Source of the DNA: Rhodobiaceae bacterium UBA6963
GTDB lineage: Bacteria; Pseudomonadota; Alphaproteobacteria; RS24
Assembly (NCBI GenBank): GCA_002450335.1
Contig: DJZB01000017.1
Span: 7,285-28,456 of the forward strand
Length of the DNA: 21,172 bases
Direction: 5' to 3'
Of the stretch, positions 1-7,193 are shown in pieces. The notes beneath the pieces were generated by a model that saw only the letters and a program-made list of their open reading frames with translations, was not told where the DNA came from and did not search any database. The translations under genes and the position numbers were made by a program. Each line of letters opens with the position of its first letter. Within the stretch, counting starts at the first letter, position 1.

Positions 1-75
1 GCTGCCGTAGCTCAGGGGTAGAGCACTCCCTTGGTAAGGGAGAGGCCGAGAGTTCAATTCTCTCCGGCAGCACCA
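1..75 (+). tRNA. tRNA-Thr (anticodon GGT)
   Basis: A complete cloverleaf can be folded by eye. The acceptor stem is GCTGCCG (1-7) with CGGCAGC (65-71), followed by discriminator A72 and an encoded CCA at 73-75. The D arm is GCTC/GAGC. The anticodon stem CTCCC/GGGAG encloses the loop TTGGTAA with anticodon GGT at 33-35, which reads threonine ACC and ACT codons. The T arm is GAGAG/CTCTC around TTCAATT. The gene begins at the first base of the window, so its promoter and any upstream tRNA partner are not visible. No integrase or duplicated tRNA 3' end was seen nearby. Confidence 0.96.
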
Positions 76-116
76 TTTGCTAAAATTTCCCTCATACTCC
101 ATGCCCGGTTCTCCGG

Positions 117-803
117 TTACTTCTGCACAAGCTTTTCAGCTTCTTTGGCGAATTGCTCCGCATCCTTGCCTTCAGCCTTTAAGAGTTCAGTGATATCGAA
201 GGGTACCTTCGTGCCGGCCACGCTTTTAGGCCGCGCTTCCATAGCATTTTGCCAACGCTGCATATGCTCTAAGTCACGATTTTCAACACCTGACCAACTC
301 GCTGTCCGTGTCCAACACCAATTTGCTATATCAGCAATAGAGAAATCTTTTGCCAGCCATTCACTTTCAGCCAGATGTGTATCAAGCACTTCAAATAAGC
401 GCCGCACCTCATTTTGATAGCGGTCAATCGCTGGCTGTATTTTTTCCGGGAAATACCTGAAGAACACATTCGCCTGCCCCATCATGGGGCCAATGCCTCC
501 CATCTGAAACATCAGCCACGACATTACCTCGGCTCTGTCTTCTGCTTTGGTGGGCAGAAGCTTGCCGGTTTTCTCTGCCAAGTGAATCATTATCGCAGCG
601 CTTTCAAACACTCTCAGGTCATTCAAATCACGATCAATAATAGCGGGAATCCGACCGTTTGGGTTTATGGCAAGGTATTCAGGCTTTTTCTGATCACCGG
701 CCTGAATGTCAATCACATGAACATTATAATCCAGCTCAAGCTCTTCAAGCGTGACGGAGGCCTTGTATCCATTAGGTGTGGGTGATGTGTACAGATCAAT
801 CAT
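117..803 (-). CDS. Glutathione S-transferase, Nu-class-like (YfcG/YghU type)
   Basis: This is a 228-residue cytosolic glutathione transferase. The thioredoxin-like N-terminal domain carries the TPNG segment (residues 9-12), which in the E. coli YfcG/YghU type supplies the Thr/Asn that contact the glutathione thiol. The cis-proline is in RIPAI (Pro53), and Glu67-Ser68 is the usual glutamyl-binding pair. The C-terminal helical domain has the family wording GGIGPMMGQ and FSIADIANW. Known relatives act as glutathione-dependent disulfide reductases, so that activity is more likely than classical conjugation; the substrate is not deducible. The ATG at 803 is preceded by GAGG at a good distance. The last 25 residues are a charged extension. 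It is the last gene before the tRNA and appears to be its own unit. Confidence 0.9.
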   Translation of the reverse strand: MIDLYTSPTPNGYKASVTLEELELDYNVHVIDIQAGDQKKPEYLAINPNGRIPAIIDRDLNDLRVFESAAIMIHLAEKTGKLLPTKAEDRAEVMSWLMFQMGGIGPMMGQANVFFRYFPEKIQPAIDRYQNEVRRLFEVLDTHLAESEWLAKDFSIADIANWCWTRTASWSGVENRDLEHMQRWQNAMEARPKSVAGTKVPFDITELLKAEGKDAEQFAKEAEKLVQK

Positions 804-833
804 TCTCTACCTCATAATTTGAGGCAATGATGA

Positions 834-871
834 CCTGAATTTCAGGGGCTGACAAGAGGCTAAAGTCAGCC
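834..871. repeat. Adjacent palindromes upstream of the GST gene
   Basis: Two dyads abut each other between the outer-membrane protein gene and the GST gene. CCTGAA-T-TTCAGG occupies 834-846. The 7-bp inverted repeat GGCTGAC/GTCAGCC occupies 847-853 and 865-871, with an 11-base loop. Neither is followed by a T-run on either strand, so an intrinsic terminator is not supported. They lie 30-70 bases upstream of the GST start codon, where an operator could sit, or they may form a 3' hairpin on the outer-membrane protein transcript. Confidence 0.4.
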
Positions 872-931
872 ATTATGATGTTGTAAAATAATCTAAAAGA
901 AAGAATTACAGCAAAACCCTCTGACAAATAT

Positions 932-1504
932 TTATCGTTGGAGATCCACAGTAAGTCCAATCATCAACCTATCTAATTCATCTCCGTCCACATTTCCCGG
1001 CGTGAAATCAAACCTCAAATACTGCCCTTCAGAGAGCGTATAATCTACGCCAAAACCATAAAGAAAACCGTTATCTTCATTTTCGGAGGTGTTGGAGTCA
1101 TCTGAACTGGCCTGATAAAGGCCGAGCCGCAAATAAGGTGAAAAGGGGTTTTCCAGCCGTATATGTGTGAGGCCGGATAATTCATAAATTTTAACGTCAG
1201 AATATTGCCCTGCATTGTTGGAGTAGTCATTTGCACCGGTATAGCCAAGTTCAAGGCTAATCTTATCATTGAAAGAATACCCACCACCAAGATAGAAGCC
1301 ACTGCCCTCCTCTTCCAAATTATTCATCTGTCCGGCGAATTCAAAACTACTCTCCAAGACGGCACCAGCCGTCACATAGAAATGCGTCGCTGTATCAGCT
1401 TGATTTTGAGCAAGCCCACGAGACGGTAGAAGCAGAACAGCCAATAATGACAAAACCAGACTTGGTGAGAAAGGCGAACAAGCCGCCTTAATGGATACAA
1501 ACAT
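932..1504 (-). CDS. Secreted outer-membrane beta-barrel protein
   Basis: This 190-residue protein begins with a clear signal peptide: a lysine near the N terminus, a long hydrophobic stretch, and a probable cleavage after GLA at about residue 32. The mature part of roughly 157 residues is rich in alternating hydrophobic and polar segments with glycines and aromatics, such as FYLGGGYSF, ISLELGYTGA and GFLYGFGVDY. This fits an eight-stranded OmpA/OmpW-type or OMP_b-brl barrel in the outer membrane. It ends in LTVDLQR rather than the usual terminal phenylalanine, which is mildly odd for a BAM substrate. The start ATG follows a very G-rich ribosome site (GGGGGATAGG). It has its own promoter just after the nrdAB terminator. 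No specific function can be assigned. Confidence 0.8.
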   Translation of the reverse strand: MFVSIKAACSPFSPSLVLSLLAVLLLPSRGLAQNQADTATHFYVTAGAVLESSFEFAGQMNNLEEEGSGFYLGGGYSFNDKISLELGYTGANDYSNNAGQYSDVKIYELSGLTHIRLENPFSPYLRLGLYQASSDDSNTSENEDNGFLYGFGVDYTLSEGQYLRFDFTPGNVDGDELDRLMIGLTVDLQR

Positions 1505-1548
1505 CCTATCCCCCTATTTTTTTATTTTTCAGGAAGTTATTTGCAAAA

Positions 1549-1577
1549 AACCTAGCTGACAAAAACACATATGTCAA
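1549..1577 (-). promoter_or_regulatory. Predicted sigma-70 promoter for the beta-barrel protein
   Basis: On the minus strand a perfect TTGACA (1572-1577) is followed after 17 bases by TAGGTT (1549-1554). This places the transcription start about 38 bases ahead of the start codon. The -35 hexamer overlaps the T-run of the nrdAB terminator, so one unit ends where the next begins. The -10 match is only moderate. Confidence 0.5.
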
Positions 1578-1621
1578 AAAAGCAATATCAGGGCGCCTGA
1601 AAAGGCTAACCCTGACTTGCT
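1576..1621 (-). terminator. Intrinsic terminator of the nrdAB operon
   Basis: Reading the minus strand just after the nrdB stop codon, a nested hairpin forms. AGCAA pairs with TTGCT, TCAGGG with CCCTGA, and an inner GCC with GGC around a TTTTCA loop. It is followed directly by a run of Ts (1576-1581 as A on the plus strand). The stem interruptions are small, and the T-run makes this a convincing rho-independent terminator. Confidence 0.8.
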
Positions 1622-1642
1622 GTTCTTGTCTGTATTATGTGT

Positions 1643-2602
1643 TTATACGAAAGCCTCATCCCACGTACCTGACGTGGACGCTTTCGAATATTCCGTGGCA
1701 CGGTTCTCGAAGAAATTGGTGTGTTCGATACCATTCAACATCTCATCCATCCAAGGGAGAGGGTTCTTCTCAATATCGTAAATAGGGTTCAGATTAAGCT
1801 GGGTCAGACGACGATTACCGATATAGCGGATATAATCTTTGACTTCAGTTGGCTCAAGACCTTCAACACCGCCCATTTCAAAGGCAAGATCAATAAAAGC
1901 ATCTTCGTGTGTGACAACTGTCTCACAGGCCTTATACAAATCTCTCTTCGTTTCTTCAGTCCAGATTTCCGGATTCTCATTTACGAAAGTGTTAAACAGT
2001 CGAACAATCGAATTGGTGTGCAAGGTCTCGTCGCGCGCAGACCAAGTTACAATCTGACCCATGCCTTTCATTTTGTTGAAACGCGGGAAATTCATCAGAA
2101 TCGCAAAGCTGGCAAAAAGCTGGAGGCCTTCCGTGAAAGCGCCAAAGACTGCAAGCGTTTTGGCAATGTCGGTTTTTGTTTCAACACCCCATTCTTGCAT
2201 GTAGTCATATTTGTCTTTCATTTCGCCATATTTCAGGAATGCTTCATATTCAACTTCAGGCATGCCGATGGTATCGAGCAAATGCGAATAGGCAGCAATA
2301 TGAATGGTTTCCATATTTGAAAACGCAGACAGCATCATCTGAATTTCTGTGGGTTTAAAAACCTGAGAATAATGCTTCATATAGCAATTATTCACTTCCA
2401 CATCAGCTTGGACGAAAAACCGGAAAATCTGTGTCAGCAGGTTCTTTTCACCCACGGTCATATTCTTGTGCCAATCTTTGACATCCTCGGCGAGTGGCAC
2501 TTCCTCAGGCAACCAGTGAATGCGCTGTTGAGTGAGCCAAGAGTCATACGCCCACGGATAAAGGAATGGTTTATAAACAATGCGGTCTTCTAGAAGTGAC
2601 AT
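1643..2602 (-). CDS. nrdB: Class I ribonucleotide reductase, beta (radical-generating) subunit
   Basis: NrdB assembles the metal centre and radical that initiate ribonucleotide reduction in NrdA, in the cytoplasm. The 319 residues contain every expected metal ligand: Asp67, Glu98, His101 (in METIH), Glu158, and Glu192 and His195 in ARDETLH. Tyr105 sits four residues after His101, exactly where the E. coli Tyr122 radical lies, so this is a tyrosyl-radical enzyme and not the tyrosine-less type. There is no N-terminal ATP-cone. The C-terminal tail SGTWDEAFV is the kind of acidic, hydrophobic peptide that docks into NrdA. The start ATG has AGAGGA about eight bases upstream. It lies 66 bases downstream of nrdA on the same strand and is followed by a strong terminator, so the two genes form one operon. 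Confidence 0.96.
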   Translation of the reverse strand: MSLLEDRIVYKPFLYPWAYDSWLTQQRIHWLPEEVPLAEDVKDWHKNMTVGEKNLLTQIFRFFVQADVEVNNCYMKHYSQVFKPTEIQMMLSAFSNMETIHIAAYSHLLDTIGMPEVEYEAFLKYGEMKDKYDYMQEWGVETKTDIAKTLAVFGAFTEGLQLFASFAILMNFPRFNKMKGMGQIVTWSARDETLHTNSIVRLFNTFVNENPEIWTEETKRDLYKACETVVTHEDAFIDLAFEMGGVEGLEPTEVKDYIRYIGNRRLTQLNLNPIYDIEKNPLPWMDEMLNGIEHTNFFENRATEYSKASTSGTWDEAFV

Positions 2603-2668
2603 GACACACGTCCTCTTAGTTAAGTTGTAATTTATTCTGCATCCAAAAGAGCAAACCTAATGAGCGGT

Positions 2669-4639
2669 TTACTGGCAGGAAGCACATTCTTCATAATCGA
2701 TGGTCGATACAGCAACAGTTTTTGCAGCATCCTGATCTGTGTGCGCGTCACCATCATTCTTTTCAGCACGCTGAATAGAGAGTGAACGACAATAATATAA
2801 ACTCTTCACGCCGCGCTTCCATGCCTGATAATGAATTTGGTGCAGGTCACGTTTATGAATATCGGCGGGTAAGAATACGTTAAGAGATTGCGCCTGATCG
2901 ATTAGCGGCGCACGGTCGCCGGCAAATTCAATCAACCATCTCTGATCAATCTCGAATGCAGTCTTAAAGACGGCCTTTTCTTCATCTGTCAGGAAATCAA
3001 GATGCATGACCGAGCCACCACTGGTCACAATTGATGACCATGTATCATCATCATTACGGCCTTTTTCATCCAGCAATTTAGCGAGATGGCGGTTACGGAC
3101 ATTAAATGAGCCGGACAGGGTTTTGTGCGTAAAACTGTTACCGGCAATTGGTTCAATGCCGGGGCTGGTTCCACCGCAGATAATTGAGATGGAAGCGGTT
3201 GGCGCAATCGCGGTCTTATTGGAGAAGCGCTCTTGCATGCCGCATTCTGCTGCATCGGGACATGCACCGCGTTCTTCAGCCATCACGCGGGAGGCATGAT
3301 CAACCTGTTCTTTAATGTGAGAGAAAATACGGTTGTTCCAAACTTTCGCCATGACAGACTCCCATGGAATCATGTTGGCTTGCAAATATGAATGGAAGCC
3401 CATAACGCCAAGGCCGACACTACGTTCACGCATCGCGGCATATTTTGCTTTAGCCATGCTATCAGGCGCACGTTGAATGAAATCCTCAAGAACATTATCA
3501 AGGAAGCGCATCACATCTGGCAGGAAGTTTGAATCATCCTGCCAGTCTTCATATTTCTCGACATTAACGGATGATAAGCAGCAAACGGCTGTTCTGTTCT
3601 CGCCTAAATGGTCTTCGCCGGTAGGGAGGGTGATTTCAGCACACAAATTTGATGTTTTAATTTCAAGGTTCAAAAGCTTTTGATGTTCCGGACGCTGGTT
3701 ATTCACCGTATCCCGGAAAATCATATAGGGTTCGCCCGTCTCGATACGTGCGGTAAGCATACGAATCCATAAGTCACGCGCCTTTACAGAGGCTTGCACT
3801 GAATTGTCTTTTGGACTGCGAAGCGCCCAGTCTTCATCATTTTCGACAGCGCGCATAAACGCGTCAGAAATCAGAATGCCATGGTGCAGATTTAAAGCTT
3901 TACGATTCGGGTCACCACCCGTCGGGCGACGAATCTCAATAAATTCTTCAATCTCGGGATGATCAACCGGCAAATAAACTGCCGCCGAACCGCGACGCAG
4001 AGAGCCTTGAGAAATAGCAAGGGTCAGGCTATCCATGACGCGAATGAACGGCACAATGCCTGAAGTCTTACCGTTTTGACCTACTTTCTCACCAATAGAG
4101 CGCAAATTCCCCCAATAAGACCCTATACCGCCACCACGTGCGGCAAGCCATACATTCTCATTCCATAAATCTACAATGTCAGAAAGGCTATCATTGGCCT
4201 CATTCAGGAAACACGAAATCGGCAGCCCCCTATTGGTGCCACCATTCGACAGAATAGGTGTTGAGGGCATGAACCACAATTTCGAAATATAGTCATAAAG
4301 ACGCTGAGCATGCGCTTCATCATCACCATAGAAAGAGGCAACACGTGCAAATAGACTTTGATAAGTCTCACCGGGCATCAAATACCGGTCTGTCAGTGTG
4401 GCTTTACCAAATTCAGTCAATAAAGCATCGCGTGAGGAATCAATTTTAACGCTCGGACGGTCTTCAAACTGGACAATTTGACTGCCCCGTTCAAAATCCA
4501 TCTGAGGTTGTGCGGTCACATCATGACCTTCAGCCTTGCGGCTGCCCCTCATTTCCTCCGATGCTGTTTTCAACACATCCTGAACCTGCTGCTCGGCAGC
4601 CTCTATCTGACCATCTTTTCTGTCAGTATTATTAAACAT
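2669..4639 (-). CDS. nrdA: Class I ribonucleotide reductase, alpha (catalytic) subunit, lacking an ATP-cone
   Basis: NrdA reduces ribonucleoside diphosphates to deoxyribonucleotides. Visible catalytic residues in the 656-residue protein are Asn331, Cys333 and Glu335 in SNLCAEITLP (thiyl radical site), the redox pair Cys143 (PISCF) and Cys353 (AVCC), the radical-transfer tyrosines Tyr615-Tyr616 (SLYYCRS), and the C-terminal shuttle cysteines 652 and 655 (ECASCQ). The first 75 or so residues are hydrophilic and too short to hold the roughly 90-residue ATP-cone of E. coli NrdA, so overall activity control by dATP through a cone looks absent. Specificity-site regulation should remain. The start ATG is preceded by GAGGAC. 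It is the first gene of the nrdAB operon and follows a leader of about 200 bases from the predicted promoter. Confidence 0.96.
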   Translation of the reverse strand: MFNNTDRKDGQIEAAEQQVQDVLKTASEEMRGSRKAEGHDVTAQPQMDFERGSQIVQFEDRPSVKIDSSRDALLTEFGKATLTDRYLMPGETYQSLFARVASFYGDDEAHAQRLYDYISKLWFMPSTPILSNGGTNRGLPISCFLNEANDSLSDIVDLWNENVWLAARGGGIGSYWGNLRSIGEKVGQNGKTSGIVPFIRVMDSLTLAISQGSLRRGSAAVYLPVDHPEIEEFIEIRRPTGGDPNRKALNLHHGILISDAFMRAVENDEDWALRSPKDNSVQASVKARDLWIRMLTARIETGEPYMIFRDTVNNQRPEHQKLLNLEIKTSNLCAEITLPTGEDHLGENRTAVCCLSSVNVEKYEDWQDDSNFLPDVMRFLDNVLEDFIQRAPDSMAKAKYAAMRERSVGLGVMGFHSYLQANMIPWESVMAKVWNNRIFSHIKEQVDHASRVMAEERGACPDAAECGMQERFSNKTAIAPTASISIICGGTSPGIEPIAGNSFTHKTLSGSFNVRNRHLAKLLDEKGRNDDDTWSSIVTSGGSVMHLDFLTDEEKAVFKTAFEIDQRWLIEFAGDRAPLIDQAQSLNVFLPADIHKRDLHQIHYQAWKRGVKSLYYCRSLSIQRAEKNDGDAHTDQDAAKTVAVSTIDYEECASCQ

Positions 4640-4839
4640 TCGCCCGTCCTCAGTGCCAAAGATAATTTCCGATTAGACAAAAATTCATCTTAATAAGCTG
4701 TGTACTGCCACATTTAGAGCCTAAATTTGGGGGCAATTTACCGGCAGGTGCGTACAGACACACCATGAAAAACGTCGATCATGGCCGAGAATCAGTCCCC
4801 AAATCTGACCCGTCATAAAATCTGACAAATCAGCAAAAA

Positions 4840-4887
4840 CTACAAGATATAGTGTCTCAAACCATTTGATGCGTCAACAGGTAGTAT
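4840..4887 (-). promoter_or_regulatory. nrdA promoter with paired NrdR-like boxes
   Basis: On the minus strand TTGACG (4872-4877) and CACTAT (4849-4854) are separated by 17 bases, giving a start about 200 bases before nrdA. The 16-mer ACACTATATCTTGTAG (4840-4855) matches the NrdR consensus acaCwAtATaTwGtgt at about 13 positions and covers the -10. A weaker copy, ATACTACCTGTTGACG (4872-4887), matches about 9 positions and covers the -35. The boxes start 32 bp apart, three helical turns, as in known NrdR operators. NrdR is the ATP/dATP-sensing repressor of ribonucleotide reductase genes; its gene is not in this window. Confidence 0.65.
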
Positions 4888-5002
4888 ATGTTTTTTTTTG
4901 TATTTTTTAAGACTCGCGCTCTAGTCATTGAAATTACAGGAAAATATTATTAAAAAAAATTTCATCTGATAGCATTCATAGTCCCGAAACAATTGCAACG
5001 AC

Positions 5003-5011
5003 TTATCCACA
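5003..5011 (+). promoter_or_regulatory. Consensus DnaA box
   Basis: TTATCCACA is a perfect high-affinity DnaA 9-mer. It lies three bases beyond the end of the DUF1475-like gene and about 130 bases upstream of the predicted nrdA -35. DnaA is known to regulate nrdAB in E. coli, so a similar link to replication is plausible. One 9-mer can also arise by chance, and no other perfect copy was seen in the region. Confidence 0.45.
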
Positions 5012-5013
5012 GG

Positions 5014-5313
5014 TCATTTCGAGTCAGTGATTTGGTCTAAACGGGTCAGAATCCAAACAGCCGTGACGATATTTCCAAGAAAATAAATCGGCACGGACCA
5101 CATAGCAGCCTTTTTCCAGTCACTTTCAACGGTAAAAATAACGGCAGTCATACATACAACCCCAAGCACCAAGTCCAGAATGGTGACCAGTCCCCAAGGC
5201 TCAGCGAGCACATTGTCAAAGCCACTCAACCCGACGGCCAGATAAGCCATCACACAAGCAACCAAAAAAACAGATAAAGCAAAGCCAACAATAAGTTTTA
5301 ATTTTTGAGACAT
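5014..5313 (-). CDS. Small integral membrane protein, DUF1475-like
   Basis: This protein of 99 residues has three hydrophobic segments, at about residues 7-28, 40-60 and 70-90. The wording EPWGLVTILDLVLG and FLGNIVTAVWIL resembles DUF1475 proteins, which have no known function. The reading frame is open for 34 codons further upstream, but the ATG at 5313 has a near-ideal GGAGG seven bases ahead, and the upstream extension is polar and unlike the family, so I use the shorter start. It is divergent from msrB, sharing a 158-base gap. It could be one half of the DUF1475 fold or a short family member. The assignment to DUF1475 is from remembered pattern only. Confidence 0.7.
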   Translation of the reverse strand: MSQKLKLIVGFALSVFLVACVMAYLAVGLSGFDNVLAEPWGLVTILDLVLGVVCMTAVIFTVESDWKKAAMWSVPIYFLGNIVTAVWILTRLDQITDSK

Positions 5314-5471
5314 TAGATCCTCCCAATTCTCTTCAAACGTTATGTACGTGTTTAATGACTGCACAATTTTGTCACAATCAGGGACATAAAAAAACCACAT
5401 CCCCAAGTTAATCAATCATACATAGATGAGGCGAGAAGCCAAAACCGTTCTCAATCAATAAGGAGACCCAC

Positions 5472-6023
5472 ATGACAAAAAAACCAAAAATGCACCCAAT
5501 AATACCATGCGTGATAATAGTTCTTTTTATTTTTACCAGCTTCGTTCAGCCTTCTTTTGCGTGGGACGTCAATAGTTATGCCAAACCTGATGAAACAACC
5601 TTAGAGAAACAACTCACTCCGCTACAATATTATGTGACGCAGGAAGACGGCACAGAAAAGCCTTTTGACAATCTATACTGGAACGAACAACGCGACGGGA
5701 TTTATGTTGATGTCATTTCCGGAGAGCCTCTTTTTTCCTCCAGAGACAAATATAAAAGCGGAACCGGTTGGCCATCTTTTATCCGTCCCCTAGTGCCTGA
5801 CTATATTGTCGAGAAGCCTGATAATTTTCTGTTCATAGAGCGCACTGAATTACGCTCCAAATACGCTGATAGTCATTTGGGGCATGTATTTGACGACGGT
5901 CCCGCTCCTACCGGTTTGAGATATTGTATTAACTCAGCCGCTTTGAGATTCGTTCCTGTTGAGGACATGGCAGCTGAAGGCTATGAAAATTATCTGGCAC
6001 CATTTAAGACGTCAGAGCAATAG
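5472..6023 (+). CDS. msrB: Secreted peptide-methionine (R)-S-oxide reductase with a single catalytic cysteine
   Basis: MsrB repairs methionine-R-sulfoxide in proteins. The 183-residue product starts with a signal peptide (hydrophobic core about residues 9-24, likely cleavage after SFA at 30), so it should act in the periplasm. The family core is intact: GTGWPSF (97-103), RSKYADSHLGHVF (128-140) and RYCINSAALRF, with catalytic Cys152. The four zinc-binding cysteines of the E. coli-type enzyme are missing; the usual C-x-x-C before PLF reads VDVISGEPLF. Cys152 is the only cysteine in the mature chain, so there is no internal resolving cysteine and reduction must come from an outside thiol. The ATG follows AAGGAG at a good distance. 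It converges with the alpha/beta hydrolase gene. Confidence 0.94.
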   Translation: MTKKPKMHPIIPCVIIVLFIFTSFVQPSFAWDVNSYAKPDETTLEKQLTPLQYYVTQEDGTEKPFDNLYWNEQRDGIYVDVISGEPLFSSRDKYKSGTGWPSFIRPLVPDYIVEKPDNFLFIERTELRSKYADSHLGHVFDDGPAPTGLRYCINSAALRFVPVEDMAAEGYENYLAPFKTSEQ

Positions 6024-6053
6024 AAGCTCAGCCTATTATTTAATTATTCGGTC

Positions 6054-6971
6054 TCAACGGAAATCAGCGTTAATCATGGAGGCAATGTGTGAGGCGACGG
6101 CATCTGGCTTTTCAAATGGCAGGAAATGGGTTGTATCCTTAATTGTTTTAAACGTCACAGGCTGACGGGTTTTCAAAAATGGCTTGTTGGAATAAACCGT
6201 AGAACCTTTCTCAGCTTGCACCAGCATCACATTACAAGTGAGAGCTTTGATGGCACGCGCCGAATTATGCCGTTGAGCAATGTAATTCTGCGCCTCCCAT
6301 TCAGGCTGACAACAGAGACCTACGCCACCCTCTTTGGGCTCAATCGCAGAGTCGAGATAGGCATTGAGAAAACCTTCATCATCTTTTGTAAAAGCCCCAC
6401 GCCCGAAATAGGATTGGGCAATCTCTGAACGAGATTTAAAAACTCTGCGCCGTCGGCTGGACCGACGAATGAGATGACCGACAGGATGCGGTAATTTGAG
6501 TTGATGTAAATAGCCGGATAGCCAACCGAGATGATAAGGAATAATGACCGGATCGACGAGCACAAGCCCTTCGACAAGATCAGGCCGTTCAGCAGCAGCA
6601 AGAATGGACGTTGTTGCGCCAAGACTGTGTCCAGTGAGATAGATTTTTTGTCCGTGGCGGTCAGTGAGTTTCTCTATGAAACGAATCATATCGTCCTTGT
6701 AGAGGCTCCAGCTTTTTAGCTCTCTCGGATTTGCAGACAGTTTGGTTGCACCATGCCCGCGGGCGTCCCAAGCATAAATATGAGCCAAATCAGTAAGTCT
6801 TGAAAGTAATGGGGCATAGGTGCCGCCGCTAAAACCATTCGCATGAGCCCAATGCATAACGGGTGCACTCTTGGGAGCATCCCAATGCAGGTAGTTTATA
6901 TTGTCTTCGAAATAAGCGTTTGGTTGACCGTGAAATGGCATCTGATTTTTTTGAGCTGCAAGAGGTGACAT
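6054..6971 (-). CDS. Alpha/beta hydrolase
   Basis: This 305-residue protein has the alpha/beta hydrolase fold. The oxyanion region is HANGFSGG, AWDARGHG follows, and the nucleophile elbow GHSLG carries Ser116. The catalytic histidine is His282 in THFLPFEKPD. The acid is less clear: Asp140 in LVLVDP, or Glu254 in VQAEKG. There is no signal peptide, so it is probably cytoplasmic. A basic patch RRSSRRRR lies at about residues 169-176 in the cap region. A GTG start four codons upstream is possible, but the ATG at 6971 has GGAG at the right distance. Substrate unknown; relatives include esterases, haloperoxidase-like enzymes and lactonases. Confidence 0.88.
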   Translation of the reverse strand: MSPLAAQKNQMPFHGQPNAYFEDNINYLHWDAPKSAPVMHWAHANGFSGGTYAPLLSRLTDLAHIYAWDARGHGATKLSANPRELKSWSLYKDDMIRFIEKLTDRHGQKIYLTGHSLGATTSILAAAERPDLVEGLVLVDPVIIPYHLGWLSGYLHQLKLPHPVGHLIRRSSRRRRVFKSRSEIAQSYFGRGAFTKDDEGFLNAYLDSAIEPKEGGVGLCCQPEWEAQNYIAQRHNSARAIKALTCNVMLVQAEKGSTVYSNKPFLKTRQPVTFKTIKDTTHFLPFEKPDAVASHIASMINADFR

Positions 6972-7134
6972 GTACTTCTCCACCTTTGTATATGAAAATT
7001 CAAGCTTATGATTCTAGATAGATTAAATTCCATTCATGACGAGCTCTAAAAGTGGATATTTACCCACAAATACGCAGCCCGTCATTTCTACATCACTTCT
7101 TAAAGAACCAACAACACTGCCCGCTAAGCTCACT

Positions 7135-7154
7135 ATGCAAATCGAGCCTTGCAT
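7135..7154. repeat. ATGCAA/TTGCAT inverted repeat upstream of the TauE gene
   Basis: ATGCAA (7135-7140) and TTGCAT (7149-7154) form a perfect 6-bp inverted repeat with eight bases between, centred about 50 bases ahead of the TauE/SafE start. A third ATGCAA begins exactly at the start codon (7194). This could be an operator. No T-run follows. Confidence 0.3.
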
Positions 7155-7193
7155 GATAAGTCATAACTTTGAGCCACAACACAACAAAACCAA

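Larger units (their letters stand above)
4640..5013. other. nrdA upstream region, 374 bases without a gene
   Basis: No coding sequence is apparent. The part next to nrdA (4640-4840) would be its untranslated leader and includes the direct repeat AAATCTGAC at 4801-4809 and 4818-4826. The middle holds the predicted promoter and NrdR-like boxes (4840-4887). Beyond it lies an AT-rich stretch with long T and A runs (4891-4960), then a DnaA box at 5003-5011. GANTC sequences, the CcrM methylation target in alphaproteobacteria, occur at 4789, 4911 and 5021, which is only slightly above the chance rate of one per 256 bases. Confidence 0.7.

Noticed and set aside
1..75. tRNA gene as an integration site for a mobile element
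   Set aside because: No integrase, no repeated tRNA 3' end and only housekeeping genes downstream.
1721..2320. Plus-strand open frame of 199 codons opposite nrdB
   Set aside because: It lies wholly within the strongly conserved nrdB gene, has no family resemblance, and is a shadow of the minus-strand codon pattern.
4891..4960. Long T and A runs as a terminator for the DUF1475-like gene
   Set aside because: No GC-rich stem precedes the runs on the minus strand; better read as AT-rich promoter-upstream DNA.
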